Of a stretch of 64,000 nt of DNA, positions 34,469 through 44,100 are shown in pieces. Each line of letters opens with the position of its first letter. The stretch's first letter is position 1. Origin of the DNA: Mangrovibacterium marinum (GTDB lineage: Bacteria > Bacteroidota > Bacteroidia > Bacteroidales > Prolixibacteraceae); assembly GCF_003046625.1 (NCBI RefSeq), contig NZ_QAAD01000004.1, forward strand, positions 62,001-126,000. Reading direction: 5' to 3'. A program made the position numbers and the translations under genes. The notes beneath the pieces are model-generated. The model was not told the origin of the DNA and did no database searches. It saw nothing but the letters and a program-made list of their open reading frames with translations.

Positions 34469-35368
34469 TTACCACAATTGAGGAGGATACACCCCGGCTT
34501 GGGTTAATTTTGCAATCTGTCCGACTACGTAGTCTTTGTCTTCGGGGTAGGTAACACCAAACCAAGGTGAATCGGCTTCAAGAACCTTTGTTTTCACTTC
34601 ACCTGATTGAATGAGCTCGAAGACTACGCTCGGGATGTAGAACTCCGACTTGGGCAGTGTCATTTTTTCATCCAAAAATGCTTTGAACTGTTCTTCCAGG
34701 TGCTTGAAAATGGTGGGGTGGAAGCCCCAGAAATTCATCGATGCCGGCGTGTTTTCCGCCACTTCAACCAAGGCCTTGTCGTCATTTTCGAAAACAATTA
34801 CATCGCCTTGGCGACGAATTTGGTGACGTTCTGTAATCTCAACCAGATTACCCTCGCTGTCGGCTTTGCAAATGCCGCGGCTCACTGTTCCGTTCTCCGA
34901 AAGGGTATTTTTCAGGAGGTAACCAATCATGCTGTAGGTGTTCTGCGAAACCTGCTTATTGAAGAAATCGGCCATTGCTTGAAAGGCCTGCGCTCCGTAA
35001 AAGTCGTCGGCGTTAATGGCCGCAAAAGGCTCGCGGATGACGTCTTTGGCCATTAGTATGGCATGTCCGGTGCCCCAAGGTTTTTCACGTTCTTCGGGGC
35101 AGCTGTATCCCACGGGCAGCTTATCGAGCTCCTGAAAAACGTATTCAACTTCAATTTTTCCGTTTAGTTTTTCATCGAATCGTTCTTTGAAGGCTTCGGC
35201 AAAACTTTCGCGAATCACAAAGACGACTTTGCCAAAACCCGCGCGAATTGCGTCGTATACCGAATATTCAAGAATAGTCTCTCCGTTTGGCCCGAAGGGG
35301 TCGATTTGCTTTAATCCTCCATAACGGCTCCCCATACCGGCAGCCAGGATTAGTAGTGTTGGTTTCAT
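34469..35368 (-). CDS. Sugar-phosphate nucleotidyltransferase
   Basis: 299 aa. The N-terminus LLILAAGMGSRYGGLKQID is the nucleotide-binding signature of GT-A-fold NTP transferases, with PNGETILEYSVYDAIRAGF, then INADDFYG as the metal-binding Asp motif. It joins a nucleoside triphosphate and a sugar 1-phosphate; the sugar is not evident. Members of this group are often called glucose-1-phosphate-type enzymes without proof. Cytoplasmic. The gene starts 20 bp after the gamma-carbonic anhydrase stop on the same strand, so they are likely co-transcribed. Confidence 0.85.
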   Translation of the reverse strand: MKPTLLILAAGMGSRYGGLKQIDPFGPNGETILEYSVYDAIRAGFGKVVFVIRESFAEAFKERFDEKLNGKIEVEYVFQELDKLPVGYSCPEEREKPWGTGHAILMAKDVIREPFAAINADDFYGAQAFQAMADFFNKQVSQNTYSMIGYLLKNTLSENGTVSRGICKADSEGNLVEITERHQIRRQGDVIVFENDDKALVEVAENTPASMNFWGFHPTIFKHLEEQFKAFLDEKMTLPKSEFYIPSVVFELIQSGEVKTKVLEADSPWFGVTYPEDKDYVVGQIAKLTQAGVYPPQLW

Positions 35369-35388
35369 ATTGTTGTTTGGATGGTTAA

Positions 35389-35928
35389 TTATTTCGTGTT
35401 TTCTGCTTCCTGGGGCTCACCGTACCAACCCGCATAGGTGCTGTATGCATTGGCAATGCGGTGTAGTTCGTTTGCCGCCAGCTCGGGACTGAGTGATTTT
35501 ATTTTTTTTGCCGGGATACCCGCGTACACACTGTTTGCTTCAACAAAAGTACCTTTAGTAACCACCGAGCCTGCGGCAATAATGGTATTGTCATTCACAA
35601 CTGCATCGTCCAGCACTACGGCGTTCATCCCAATCATTACATGGTTTTTGATCGTGCAGCCGTGAACTATTGCGCCGTGAGCAATAATAACATCGTCCCC
35701 AATATTGGTAGGCGACTTTTGATAAGTAGCGTGAATAACGGCACAGTCCTGGATGTTGGTGTTATTGCCGATTCGGATGGAATGTACATCGCCGCGGATT
35801 ACTGCACTGTACCATACACTGCAGTCGTTTCCCATTTCAACATCGCCTATAACAGCCGCATTCTCAGCTAAAAAGCAATTTTCTCCGAACTTCGGAGTTT
35901 TTCCTCGAAGTGTTCTTATAAATGCCAT
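35389..35928 (-). CDS. Gamma-carbonic anhydrase family protein (left-handed beta-helix)
   Basis: 179 aa with the hexapeptide repeats of a left-handed beta-helix. The three zinc histidines of the gamma class fit His66 (AVIHATYQ), His84 and His89 (IIAHGAIVHGC), and Arg45 of VIRGDV is conserved. It either hydrates CO2 or belongs to the YrdA/PaaY group, where activity is low or untested. Cytoplasmic trimer. It precedes the nucleotidyltransferase on the same strand. Confidence 0.88.
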   Translation of the reverse strand: MAFIRTLRGKTPKFGENCFLAENAAVIGDVEMGNDCSVWYSAVIRGDVHSIRIGNNTNIQDCAVIHATYQKSPTNIGDDVIIAHGAIVHGCTIKNHVMIGMNAVVLDDAVVNDNTIIAAGSVVTKGTFVEANSVYAGIPAKKIKSLSPELAANELHRIANAYSTYAGWYGEPQEAENTK

Positions 35929-36097
35929 AGTCTGTATTGTTTTTTAATTGACTTGTAAAGATAGTAATCCCTTTAATAACGAAACATGATCTTGATTAGC
36001 TTATTAATAAATGGTTATTTTTATACCGATGTACAAGCGAAGCAGAGGAGGTGCTCAGGATATCGGCTGGCAATTTATTATTTTTAAGGGCTCTTTT

Positions 36098-36128
36098 TTT
36101 GACATTCATAAGCATTATTGTAGGTATC
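36098..36128 (+). promoter_or_regulatory. Candidate promoter for korAB
   Basis: TTTG at 36098-36101, a 19-bp spacer, and TAGGTATC at 36121-36128. The spacing is exact but the -7 box matches TAnnTTTG only in part. It ends 15 bp before the korA ATG. Confidence 0.3.
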
Positions 36129-36143
36129 TAAAATATTTATTAC

Positions 36144-37982
36144 ATGAAAGACGCAAAAGTTATAGAACTTGAAGAAGTGGCTATCAGGTTCTCCGGAGAT
36201 TCGGGGGATGGTATGCAGTTGACCGGAACATTGTTCTCGGATGCATCTGCATTGTTTGGGAATGATATTTCAACTTTCCCGGACTATCCATCTGAAATCC
36301 GCGCGCCTCAGGGTACTGTTGGAGGAGTATCCGGCTTTCAGGTTCAGTTTGGTAAAAAGCAAATTACAACACCGGGAGATTATGCCCATGTGCTGGTTGC
36401 GATGAACCCTGCTGCCGTGAAAGCAAACGCAAAATTTATGAATCCCGGTGGAACAATCATCTTTGATGCGGATTCATTCACTCAAAAAAACCTGGATAAA
36501 GCAGCCTTTAAAACCGATGACCCCTTTGCGGAGTGCGATTTGATTGATTACACCAAAATTCCGGTGCCAATCACAAGCTTGACTCGTGAGAGTTTGAAGG
36601 ACTACGGTTTGGATAACAAATCCATTCTGCGAAGTAAAAATATGTTCGCTTTAGGATTGGTTTGCTGGATGTTTGGTCGTCCGCTGGACTATATCGAGGG
36701 GTATCTGAAGAAGAAATTTGCCAAAAAACCGCTGGTTGTTGAAACAAACCTGCGCGTGTTGCACGACGGTTACAACTACGGAATGAACATGCAACACATG
36801 ACGCCGCAATACATTGTGCATCCGGCGGCTATTGAACGCGGTATATACCGTAATATAAACGGTAACAATGCTACTGCATGGGGACTGTTGGCCGCCTCGG
36901 AAAAAGCTGGCTTAGACCTGTTTTTAGGCTCTTACCCAATTACTCCGGCTACCGATGTGTTGACAGCTCTGGCTGAAAGAAAAGATTTAGGCGTGAAAAC
37001 CTTCCAGGCTGAAGACGAGATTGCGGGTATTTGTACGGCTATTGGCGCTGCTTTTGCCGGCGACTTGGCTGTGACCTCCACTTCGGGTCCTGGTTTCGCT
37101 CTGAAGTCTGAAGCACTTGGCCTTTCAGTGATGGCTGAGCTTCCCCTGGTTGTTGTGAATGTACAGCGTGGGGGGCCGTCAACCGGCTTGCCAACTAAAA
37201 CCGAGCAATCAGATTTAATGCAAACGCTATACGGCCGTAACGGAGAAAGTCCGGTTGTGGTGCTGGCAGCAAGTACTCCTTCCGATTGTTTCTACTATGC
37301 ATTCCTGGCAGCAAAAATTGCTTTGGAGCGTATGGTGCCCGTTGTTTTGTTGACGGATGGTTTCTTAGGAAACGGTAGCGAGCCATGGCGCGTGCCATCG
37401 ATGGATGAGCTGCCTTCAATTACACCGCGTATTGCAAAAGATAGCGCGTCTTTTCAACCTTATAAACGCGACGAAAAAAACTATGCCCGCGAGTGGGCCA
37501 TCCCGGGTAGGGAAGGTTTCCAGCACCGTGTAGGTGGACTGGAGAAAAACCTGAGTGGTTCGGTGAGTCATGACCCCGAAAATCACCAGAAAAACACCGA
37601 ATACCGGGCCGAGAAAGTTGAACGGGTGGTGGATATGCTGCCTCAACTGGAAGTGTGTGGCGAACCGGAAGGCGACTTGCTGGTGGTAAGCTGGGGAGGA
37701 ACCTACGGACATACCTTAAGCGCTGTTCGTGAAATGAGAAATGCCGGAAAGTCAGTTTCATTAGCGCATTTCAATTTCATTAAGCCACTGCCGGCCAATA
37801 CAAAAGATGTTTTCAGCAAGTTTAAGAAAATTGCGGTATGTGAGCTCAATATGGGGCAGTTTGCCGGTTATTTGCGCGATAAAGTGCCCGGATTTACTTA
37901 CCATCAGGTGAACAAGGTGAAAGGTTTACCATTCACTGTACTGGAGCTTACACAAAACTTTAATCAATTACTGGAGGACTAA
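36144..37982 (+). CDS. korA: 2-oxoacid:ferredoxin oxidoreductase, fused gamma-alpha subunit
   Basis: 612 aa. The N-terminal 190 residues are the gamma domain (IRFSGDSGDGMQLTGTLFS). From about 230 the alpha domain binds and positions TPP (GLFLGSYPITPATDVLTAL; AEDEIAGICTAIGAAFAGD; TSTSGPGFALKSEALGLSVMAE). This fused form with a separate beta subunit is usual for 2-oxoglutarate:ferredoxin oxidoreductase in Bacteroidota, which links the TCA cycle to reduced ferredoxin. The substrate could also be another 2-oxoacid. The beta subunit starts 3 bp after this stop. Confidence 0.92.
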   Translation: MKDAKVIELEEVAIRFSGDSGDGMQLTGTLFSDASALFGNDISTFPDYPSEIRAPQGTVGGVSGFQVQFGKKQITTPGDYAHVLVAMNPAAVKANAKFMNPGGTIIFDADSFTQKNLDKAAFKTDDPFAECDLIDYTKIPVPITSLTRESLKDYGLDNKSILRSKNMFALGLVCWMFGRPLDYIEGYLKKKFAKKPLVVETNLRVLHDGYNYGMNMQHMTPQYIVHPAAIERGIYRNINGNNATAWGLLAASEKAGLDLFLGSYPITPATDVLTALAERKDLGVKTFQAEDEIAGICTAIGAAFAGDLAVTSTSGPGFALKSEALGLSVMAELPLVVVNVQRGGPSTGLPTKTEQSDLMQTLYGRNGESPVVVLAASTPSDCFYYAFLAAKIALERMVPVVLLTDGFLGNGSEPWRVPSMDELPSITPRIAKDSASFQPYKRDEKNYAREWAIPGREGFQHRVGGLEKNLSGSVSHDPENHQKNTEYRAEKVERVVDMLPQLEVCGEPEGDLLVVSWGGTYGHTLSAVREMRNAGKSVSLAHFNFIKPLPANTKDVFSKFKKIAVCELNMGQFAGYLRDKVPGFTYHQVNKVKGLPFTVLELTQNFNQLLED

Positions 37983-37985
37983 TTA

Positions 37986-39059
37986 ATGGCTGAATTCAAC
38001 TATACTGCAAAAGATTTTAAGAGTGAAAACGAGGTTCGCTGGTGCCCCGGCTGTGGCGACTATGCAATTATGAATGCCGTGCAGCGCACCATGGCCGAAA
38101 TGAATATTCCGCACGAAAAATTTGCGGTTATTTCAGGTATCGGCTGTTCTTCTCGTTTCCCGTATTATATGAGCACCTTTGGTTTCCATTCCATTCACGG
38201 GCGTGCTACTGCAATTGCTTCGGGTGTGAAAACCGCAAATCCCGATCTGAACGTTTGGGTAATTACCGGTGACGGTGATTCATTGGCGATTGGTGGAAAC
38301 CACTTTATCCACTTGGTGCGCCGTAACATCGATGTGAATCTGGTGCTCTTCAATAATAAGATTTATGGTCTTACCAAAGGACAATATTCGCCAACTTCCG
38401 ATCGTGGTGTTGTGACAAAGACTTCGCCATTCGGAACCGTTGAAGACCCGTTTATTCCCGGTCAGTTGGTATTGGGGGCGAGCGGTAACTTTTTTGCCCG
38501 CGCGGTCGACGGAAATGTGAAACATACGCAGGAGGTGTTGAAACTTGCCGCAGAGCATGAAGGAACTTCCGTTGTTGAAGTGCTTCAGAACTGTGTGATC
38601 TTTAACGATGGAATTCATGCAGAGATTGCTGATCCCAAGTTTCGCAACGAGCGGCAGTTGTTCCTGGAGCACGGCAAACCGATGCTTTTTGGCAACGAAA
38701 GCGAAAAAGGCCTTGTGTTCGAAAATGGCAAGCTGAAAGTTGTAACCATCGGAACTGACGGATATACCCTGGGCGATATTTTGGTTCACGATGCTAAAAC
38801 AGCTGATCCGACTCTGCACCTGGCATTGATCAATATGGCCTTGCCCGAATTTCCGGTTGCAATGGGCGTTATTCGCAGCGTTGATGCTCCTGTTTACGAT
38901 CAGGCTGTGAGAAGCCAGATTGAGACGGTACAGGCTTCTCGTAAGATTTCGAATGTTGACGAGCTGTTGCGCTCGGGTAACACCTGGAAGGTCGATGAAG
39001 AATCGAGCAGTGAACCTGTTCCTTTCTTCCTGAAAAAATGTCCGCTGAAAGACGCTTAA
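37986..39059 (+). CDS. korB: 2-oxoacid:ferredoxin oxidoreductase beta subunit
   Basis: 357 aa. It holds the thiamine-diphosphate site: WCPGCGDY with its cysteines, GIGCSSRFPYY, HGRATAIASG, and the GDGDSLAIGGNHF metal-binding motif followed by NNKIYGLTKGQYSPTS. It has no 4Fe-4S ferredoxin-like CxxCxxC array of its own beyond the CPGC region. It forms the complex with the alpha-gamma protein just upstream and is followed by a clean terminator at 39083, so korAB is a two-gene unit. Confidence 0.92.
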   Translation: MAEFNYTAKDFKSENEVRWCPGCGDYAIMNAVQRTMAEMNIPHEKFAVISGIGCSSRFPYYMSTFGFHSIHGRATAIASGVKTANPDLNVWVITGDGDSLAIGGNHFIHLVRRNIDVNLVLFNNKIYGLTKGQYSPTSDRGVVTKTSPFGTVEDPFIPGQLVLGASGNFFARAVDGNVKHTQEVLKLAAEHEGTSVVEVLQNCVIFNDGIHAEIADPKFRNERQLFLEHGKPMLFGNESEKGLVFENGKLKVVTIGTDGYTLGDILVHDAKTADPTLHLALINMALPEFPVAMGVIRSVDAPVYDQAVRSQIETVQASRKISNVDELLRSGNTWKVDEESSSEPVPFFLKKCPLKDA

Positions 39060-39082
39060 AACACGCAATATTTCATTTCAGA

Positions 39083-39104
39083 AAGGAGGCTTCGGCCTCC
39101 TTTT
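39083..39104 (+). terminator. Terminator of korAB
   Basis: A perfect 8-bp stem AAGGAGGC / GCCTCCTT with a TTCG tetraloop and T-rich end, 23 bp after the korB stop. Confidence 0.85.
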
Positions 39105-39321
39105 CTTGTTCTGGTGAGTCATGTACCGCTAGCTACGATACTATTGGGTATTCGAAGAGGGAAGAAGAATAAGTCAACTGCTTGATAAATGGATCTTGAA
39201 CCGAGGAGCGCAGCTAGTTTGCTTGCCACTGGTGATCGATCGAATGCCGGATTTTTGAATGTAATCTGGCGATCGGCTTCACAAGCGTTGTGGAAATTTT
39301 ACAATTGCTAAACATATCTAC
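39105..39321. other. Spacer before the polysaccharide utilisation locus
   Basis: No gene, repeat or clear signal was recognised in these 217 bp between the korAB terminator and the ECF promoter. Confidence 0.4.
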
Positions 39322-39352
39322 TTTGTATTGTAAACGTTTTCATATATGTTTG
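39322..39352 (+). promoter_or_regulatory. Promoter of the ECF sigma gene with both Bacteroidota boxes
   Basis: TTTG at 39322-39325, exactly 19 bp of spacer, and TATGTTTG at 39345-39352. This matches the main-sigma consensus (TTTG-N19-TAnnTTTG) on both sides. Transcription would begin near 39359, giving a leader of about 45 nt. The sigma gene is therefore read by the housekeeping sigma factor. The spacer is occupied by an operator-like palindrome. Confidence 0.75.
39329..39342. promoter_or_regulatory. LacI/CRE-type operator inside the ECF promoter spacer
   Basis: TGTAAACGTTTTCA, a CG-centred near-palindrome that fits the LacI-family/CRE form TGWnAnCGnTnWCA at every fixed position. It lies between the -33 and -7 boxes, where a bound repressor would exclude RNA polymerase. 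Two relatives are at 46572 and 46640. No LacI-family gene is in the window, so the regulator acts from elsewhere. Confidence 0.65.
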
Positions 39353-39404
39353 TTGGGCTATTATTTCAACCAGCTGGATAAGCTTTTTTGCAGAAACGAA
39401 CCGA

Positions 39405-39953
39405 ATGAACTTTAAACTGACCAAAACAATCCCGAATACGGCTTTGCAGACCGAAAAGCAGTTTGAATCTGTTTTTCGGGAATATTTTGTTCGATTGTGT
39501 TGTTTTGCTGATCGTTATACAAACAATGCCGAAGAGTCGAAAGAGGTTGTTCAGGACGTTTTTTTGAAAGTGTGGAATAAACGCGACCTGCTGCCGTTGG
39601 ATGATGACCTGAAATTCTACCTGTTTCGGTCGGTAAAAAATGCCTGTTTAAACATGCTGCAACATAAACGCGTGGTTGACAAATTTCAGTCGGTACTATA
39701 TCTGTTGTATGCGGCCAATGAAAAGGATAACATGGTCGTTCAGTCGTTGGAAGCGGCAGAGCTGCAGGATGAAATTAATGCGGCCATTGCTGGTCTTCCT
39801 TCCGAATGTAGGCGCATTTTCCTTTTAAGTCGCGAATCCGGGCTAAAATATGCCGAGATAGCTGAAGAACTGAATATTTCGGTAAAAACAGTCGAAACGC
39901 AAATGAGTAGGGCTTTGTCGTGTCTGCGTAGCTCATTGAAAGACTATTTGTAA
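39405..39953 (+). CDS. ECF RNA polymerase sigma factor (Bacteroidota PUL type)
   Basis: 182 aa, usual ECF size. Region 2 spans about 24-90 (FESVFREYFVRLCCFADRYTNNAEESKEVVQDVFLKVW). Region 4 is at the C-terminus (LPSECRRIFLLSRESGLKYAEIAEELNISVKTVETQMSRAL), an HTH that reads the -35-like box of target genes. No region 1 or 3, as in the ECF group. With the FecR gene 102 bp downstream and an STN-bearing SusC after it, this is the sigma/anti-sigma/transducer trio that senses glycan import. Its own gene is preceded by a housekeeping promoter with an operator. Confidence 0.92.
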   Translation: MNFKLTKTIPNTALQTEKQFESVFREYFVRLCCFADRYTNNAEESKEVVQDVFLKVWNKRDLLPLDDDLKFYLFRSVKNACLNMLQHKRVVDKFQSVLYLLYAANEKDNMVVQSLEAAELQDEINAAIAGLPSECRRIFLLSRESGLKYAEIAEELNISVKTVETQMSRALSCLRSSLKDYL

Positions 39954-40055
39954 CGAGCGCCTGTCTGCAAATCAAAAATAAATCACAAAAAAATCAAATT
40001 TGTTGTCAGGGTAAATTGAGGGTGACCTGTATTGCTTATTAGAAACACCGTGCAG

Positions 40056-41048
40056 ATGAATCCAATTATCGACGAAAATATGCTTGTACGCTTTGTCCTT
40101 CGGGAAACCACGGAGGATGAAGATCGTGAAATTATACAGTGGGCATCTCAAGCTGAAGGCAATCGGGAGGAGCTTCGAAGCTTCTACGAAACTCATAAGT
40201 TGACTCAACGGGATGGCTTGGCGACAACAATGAATGTTGATCAGGAATGGGCTGCATTCTATTCAAATCACATCGCACAGTCCAGATCAAACAAGCCTGG
40301 CATCATTTCTCTGCCGAAAAAGTGGATGGGGGTTGCTGCTTCGGTTTTATTGGTGGTAAGTTTGGGACTTGCAGGCCTGCAAACTTACCGTTTAGCGCAA
40401 GTTAGCCCCGGCGGACAGGGATTGTTGACCGTTCGGGTACCTTCAGGCGAGAAATCGAGTCTCGTCTTATCCGATGGCACAATTGTTTGGTTGAACTCGG
40501 AATCAAGCCTTCGCTACGATGCTAATAATCCCCGGAAAGTAAGCCTGACAGGGGAGGGCTATTTCGAAGTGTCGAAAGATCCGAGCCATCCGTTTATTGT
40601 TGAAACTCCTTCGGGGATGAACATTCGGGTATTGGGAACTGATTTCAATGTTCGCAATTACGAAGGTGAGCCATTTGAGGCAACGCTGGATGAAGGAAAG
40701 ATTGAATTGTTTGGGAAAAAGCTCCAAACAAATCAGTCGATAAAGCCCGGCGAGCAAGCCGTTTTGAGTGATGGTGCTCTTAAAATTAAGCAGGTGAACT
40801 CAAGCATCTACAGTGTTTGGCGCAACAACGAACTGAAATTTGAGGATGCCAATTTCGCAGAATTGGTACCCCGCATTGAACGTTGGTATGGCGTAACGAT
40901 TGACCTGGATCCCCGGCTGGCAACACGCGATTATTTCACCATGACGGTGAAAACGGAAAGTATACGGGAGTTATTCAAAATGATGCAGCTAACATCAAAT
41001 TTTAACTATGAAATAAACGGGAGTGAAGTACAACTAAAAGCAAATTAA
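40056..41048 (+). CDS. FecR-type anti-sigma factor
   Basis: 330 aa from ATG 40056 (MNPIIDENMLVRFVLRET); the frame also has a TTG at 40032 with no support. An N-terminal cytoplasmic sigma-binding part (1-85) is followed by one membrane segment (about 90-110, MGVAASVLLVVSLGLAGL). The periplasmic FecR beta domain follows (about 120-220: VRVPSGEKSSLVLSDGTIVWLN, FIVETPSGMNIRVLGTDFNVRNY), then the C-terminal DUF4974-like domain (VWRNNELKFEDANFAELV). It holds the sigma factor inactive until SusC signals through its STN domain. Two hairpins separate it from susC. Confidence 0.92.
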   Translation: MNPIIDENMLVRFVLRETTEDEDREIIQWASQAEGNREELRSFYETHKLTQRDGLATTMNVDQEWAAFYSNHIAQSRSNKPGIISLPKKWMGVAASVLLVVSLGLAGLQTYRLAQVSPGGQGLLTVRVPSGEKSSLVLSDGTIVWLNSESSLRYDANNPRKVSLTGEGYFEVSKDPSHPFIVETPSGMNIRVLGTDFNVRNYEGEPFEATLDEGKIELFGKKLQTNQSIKPGEQAVLSDGALKIKQVNSSIYSVWRNNELKFEDANFAELVPRIERWYGVTIDLDPRLATRDYFTMTVKTESIRELFKMMQLTSNFNYEINGSEVQLKAN

Positions 41049-41054
41049 AAAAAA

Positions 41055-41104
41055 GGAAAGTGTTGCAGCACTTCCCTTTCCATTTATTACGGTTGCAGCC
41101 GTAA
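41055..41104 (+). promoter_or_regulatory. Tandem intercistronic hairpins between fecR and susC
   Basis: Hairpin 1 (41055-41075) pairs GGAAAGTG with CACTTCC. Hairpin 2 (41087-41104) is TTACGGTTGCAGCCGTAA, with 16 of 18 positions palindromic. Both have the same GTTGCAGC core, with arms of different sequence, 11 bp apart. No U-run follows the second, so a full terminator is unlikely. An attenuator or an RNA-processing site that sets different levels of fecR and susC is possible. Confidence 0.5.
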
Positions 41105-41135
41105 CAAATTCGTTAATAATAAACACTACAAACTT

Positions 41136-44100
41136 ATGAAAAAAATCGGTATGACATTTCGGATACCGCTCTGGTGGTTTCCGAAACAAACTTTGCGTAT
41201 TATGAAACTAACAAGCCTATTTATTTTGTTGGCTTTCCTGCAGGTTTCTGCCAATGTTTATTCGCAGAATAACCAGGTGGTGCAGATAAAAGCAACAAAC
41301 CAATCAATTGTCGACGTGCTAAAGACGATTGAGGATGAAACAAACTTCACCTTTCTATTCAACCGGGCCAATGTTGATGTTGATCAGAAAGTCAATATGA
41401 ATCTGGAGTTCTCAGATGTCGAAAAGGCGTTGGATCAGTTGTTGGAAGGAACCAACATCAAGTATCGGACCTTCAATAACAGTTATGTGCTTTATTCCGA
41501 TGATAACAGCTCCGCTTCGGGTACTGCCAGCCAACAAACCAAGACTGTAAAAGGGCAAGTGACCTCCGAAAAAGGCGACTTGATACCCGGAGTTACCGTT
41601 TTTGTTAAAGGCACGAGCATCGGAACAATTACCGACACCGACGGAAAATACAGCTTGCAGGGAGTACCGGCAAATGGCACATTGGTTTTCTCATTCGTCG
41701 GAATGAAAGCGCTGGAAGTACCGGTGCAAAACTTGTCGGTGATCGATGTCACAATGGAAGAGGAGACTATCGGCTTGGAAGAAGTTGTAGCGATCGGTTA
41801 TGGTACTGTTAAAAAGAAAGATTTGACCGGAGCTGTGTCGACCGTGAAAGCTGATGAGATCAGTATTGCCCCGGTTGTAAACCCAGTGGAAGCGATCCAG
41901 GGGCGCGTTGCCGGTTTGGATATTACCCGTGGCGATGGTCGGGCAGGAGGTTCTACCAGTATCCTGTTACGTGGTAACCGTTCGTTGACCGCCAGCAGTG
42001 AACCAATTTATATCATTGATGGAATTCAGGGGAGCATTTCAAACCTAAATCCCAACGATATTGAATCAATGGATATTCTGAAAGACGCTTCATCAACGGC
42101 AATTTACGGTTCTGCGGGGGCCAATGGGGTGATTATCGTTACAACGAAACAAGCTAGAAGAGGAAAAATTCAGGTCGATTTGGATTCTTATGTCAGCGTG
42201 AATGGTTGGCCTTCCTACCCCAGTGCTTTGCAAGGCGATTCCTGGTTGAACTACCTGGAAGAAGGCTACTATGCAACCAATGGAATTCATTCGTCGAGTA
42301 TGGATGAATTGTTGACAGCTTGGGGAATTGGTTCTGTCAGTTCGTATGTCAATGATAATAAGTGGGTCGATTGGGTTGACGAGACCTTACAAACCGGGGT
42401 GCAACAAAACTATTCTGTTTCAATCCGTGGCGGAACAGAAACGGTACAGGCCAATTTCTCTTTGGGCTACAATAAAGTCAACGGAATCTATAAAAACGAC
42501 TTTCAGGATAAAGCAACCATGAGAAGTAGCATCAATGTTAACGCTGCTGATTGGATTAAATTTGGTCTTCAAACCGGCTTGACCTACACCAACGGAGAAA
42601 CCCGCAGTAGCCGCATCAACAAAGCATTTGGGCTTGAGCCGATCGGAGACGTATACGACCAAGACGGTAACATTAATGTTTATCCGGCGGGTAAAGAAGC
42701 GGGCATCGTGAGTTTGTTGGCCGATGATATTGACGGAACCTATAAAAACAACACCAAAGCTATTGCGGTAACCGCAAACCCCTTTGTGGAACTTACGCTT
42801 GCAAAAGGGCTGACAGTTCGTTCTATTTTAGGAACTTCAATTACTGCCAGACGCAACGGGGTTTATAATAGCGACCACACTTACATGATGCTGATTGGTA
42901 GCGCCAATGAAATCAGCAATGCTAGTTACAACACTTCATTAGCCTACAGCTACAACTGGGAAAACATCCTGAACTACAAATTTACCATCGGCGAAGATCA
43001 TGATTTCACAACGACGCTGATTTCGTCTTATGCACACAGTCAACATGAAAGTTCGAGCAGTTACAGCGAAGGATTCTTGTACGACGATTTTGAGTTTTAT
43101 AATCTGGATGCGGGTTTGAATCCTATCGTCAGCTCATCTTATGGTCATTCAAAAAGAATGTCAGTTGCTGCTCGTGCAATCTACTCTTACAAAGGAAAAT
43201 ATATTATCAACGCATCCGTGCGGGAGGATGCCGCGTCGCAGCTGGCAAAACAATGGGATATTTTCCCGGCAGGAGCATTTGCATGGCGCGTTTCGGACGA
43301 GAATTTCATGGCGGGTACTAAAAACTGGTTGAGCAACCTGAAGCTTCGTTTGGGCTATGGTGTATCCGGAAACTCCAATATTTCGGCTTACGTAACTCGC
43401 TCAGAAGTGACCAGTGGTGTCGATGCCCTGAACCTGGGAGGAGGTCAACTTGTGACCAATATTCCCACGCAAGCTGTTGGTAATACCGACTTAGGCTGGG
43501 AGAAATCGTACAATATGAACATCGGCCTGGATTTTGGCTTATTCGATAATCGGATTGATGGTTCGCTGGAATGGTACGATACCGATACCAAAGACGTAAT
43601 TTACGCCCGAAACCTGCCTTATTCAAGTGGCGGATATACGGCTAAAATTCCGTACACCATGAATATGAATATTGCCCGCATGAGCAACAAGGGACTCGAA
43701 TTGACATTGAATACCCGGAATATTCAAACCGATAAATTCAAGTGGAATTCAACCTTCACGTTTGCGCGCAACTGGGAAGAAGTTACTTCCATTGATCTTG
43801 GAAGCGGTACAACTGTTGATGATTTGGTATCGTTGGGATTGTTCATGGGATCTCCTAAAAATACAGTTTACGACTATAAAAAGATCGGCATTTGGCAAAC
43901 CGGGGAAGAAGCCGACGCCGCAGTGTTCGGACTGGCTCCGGGCGATGTGAAAATTGAATCAAGTTTGACCAAAGTTTCGGATGGTGTATGGGAAAAAACA
44001 ACAACTGATGATGACGGAAACGCTGTGGTAACGCAATATACTGCCGAAAATCCCTATACGATAAATGCATCCGACGACCGCCAGATTGTTGGTCAGGGAT

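Noticed and set aside
38280-39068. 262-aa minus-strand ORF opposite korB
   Set aside because: No domain recognised, no promoter; the korB frame holds the TPP-binding motif.
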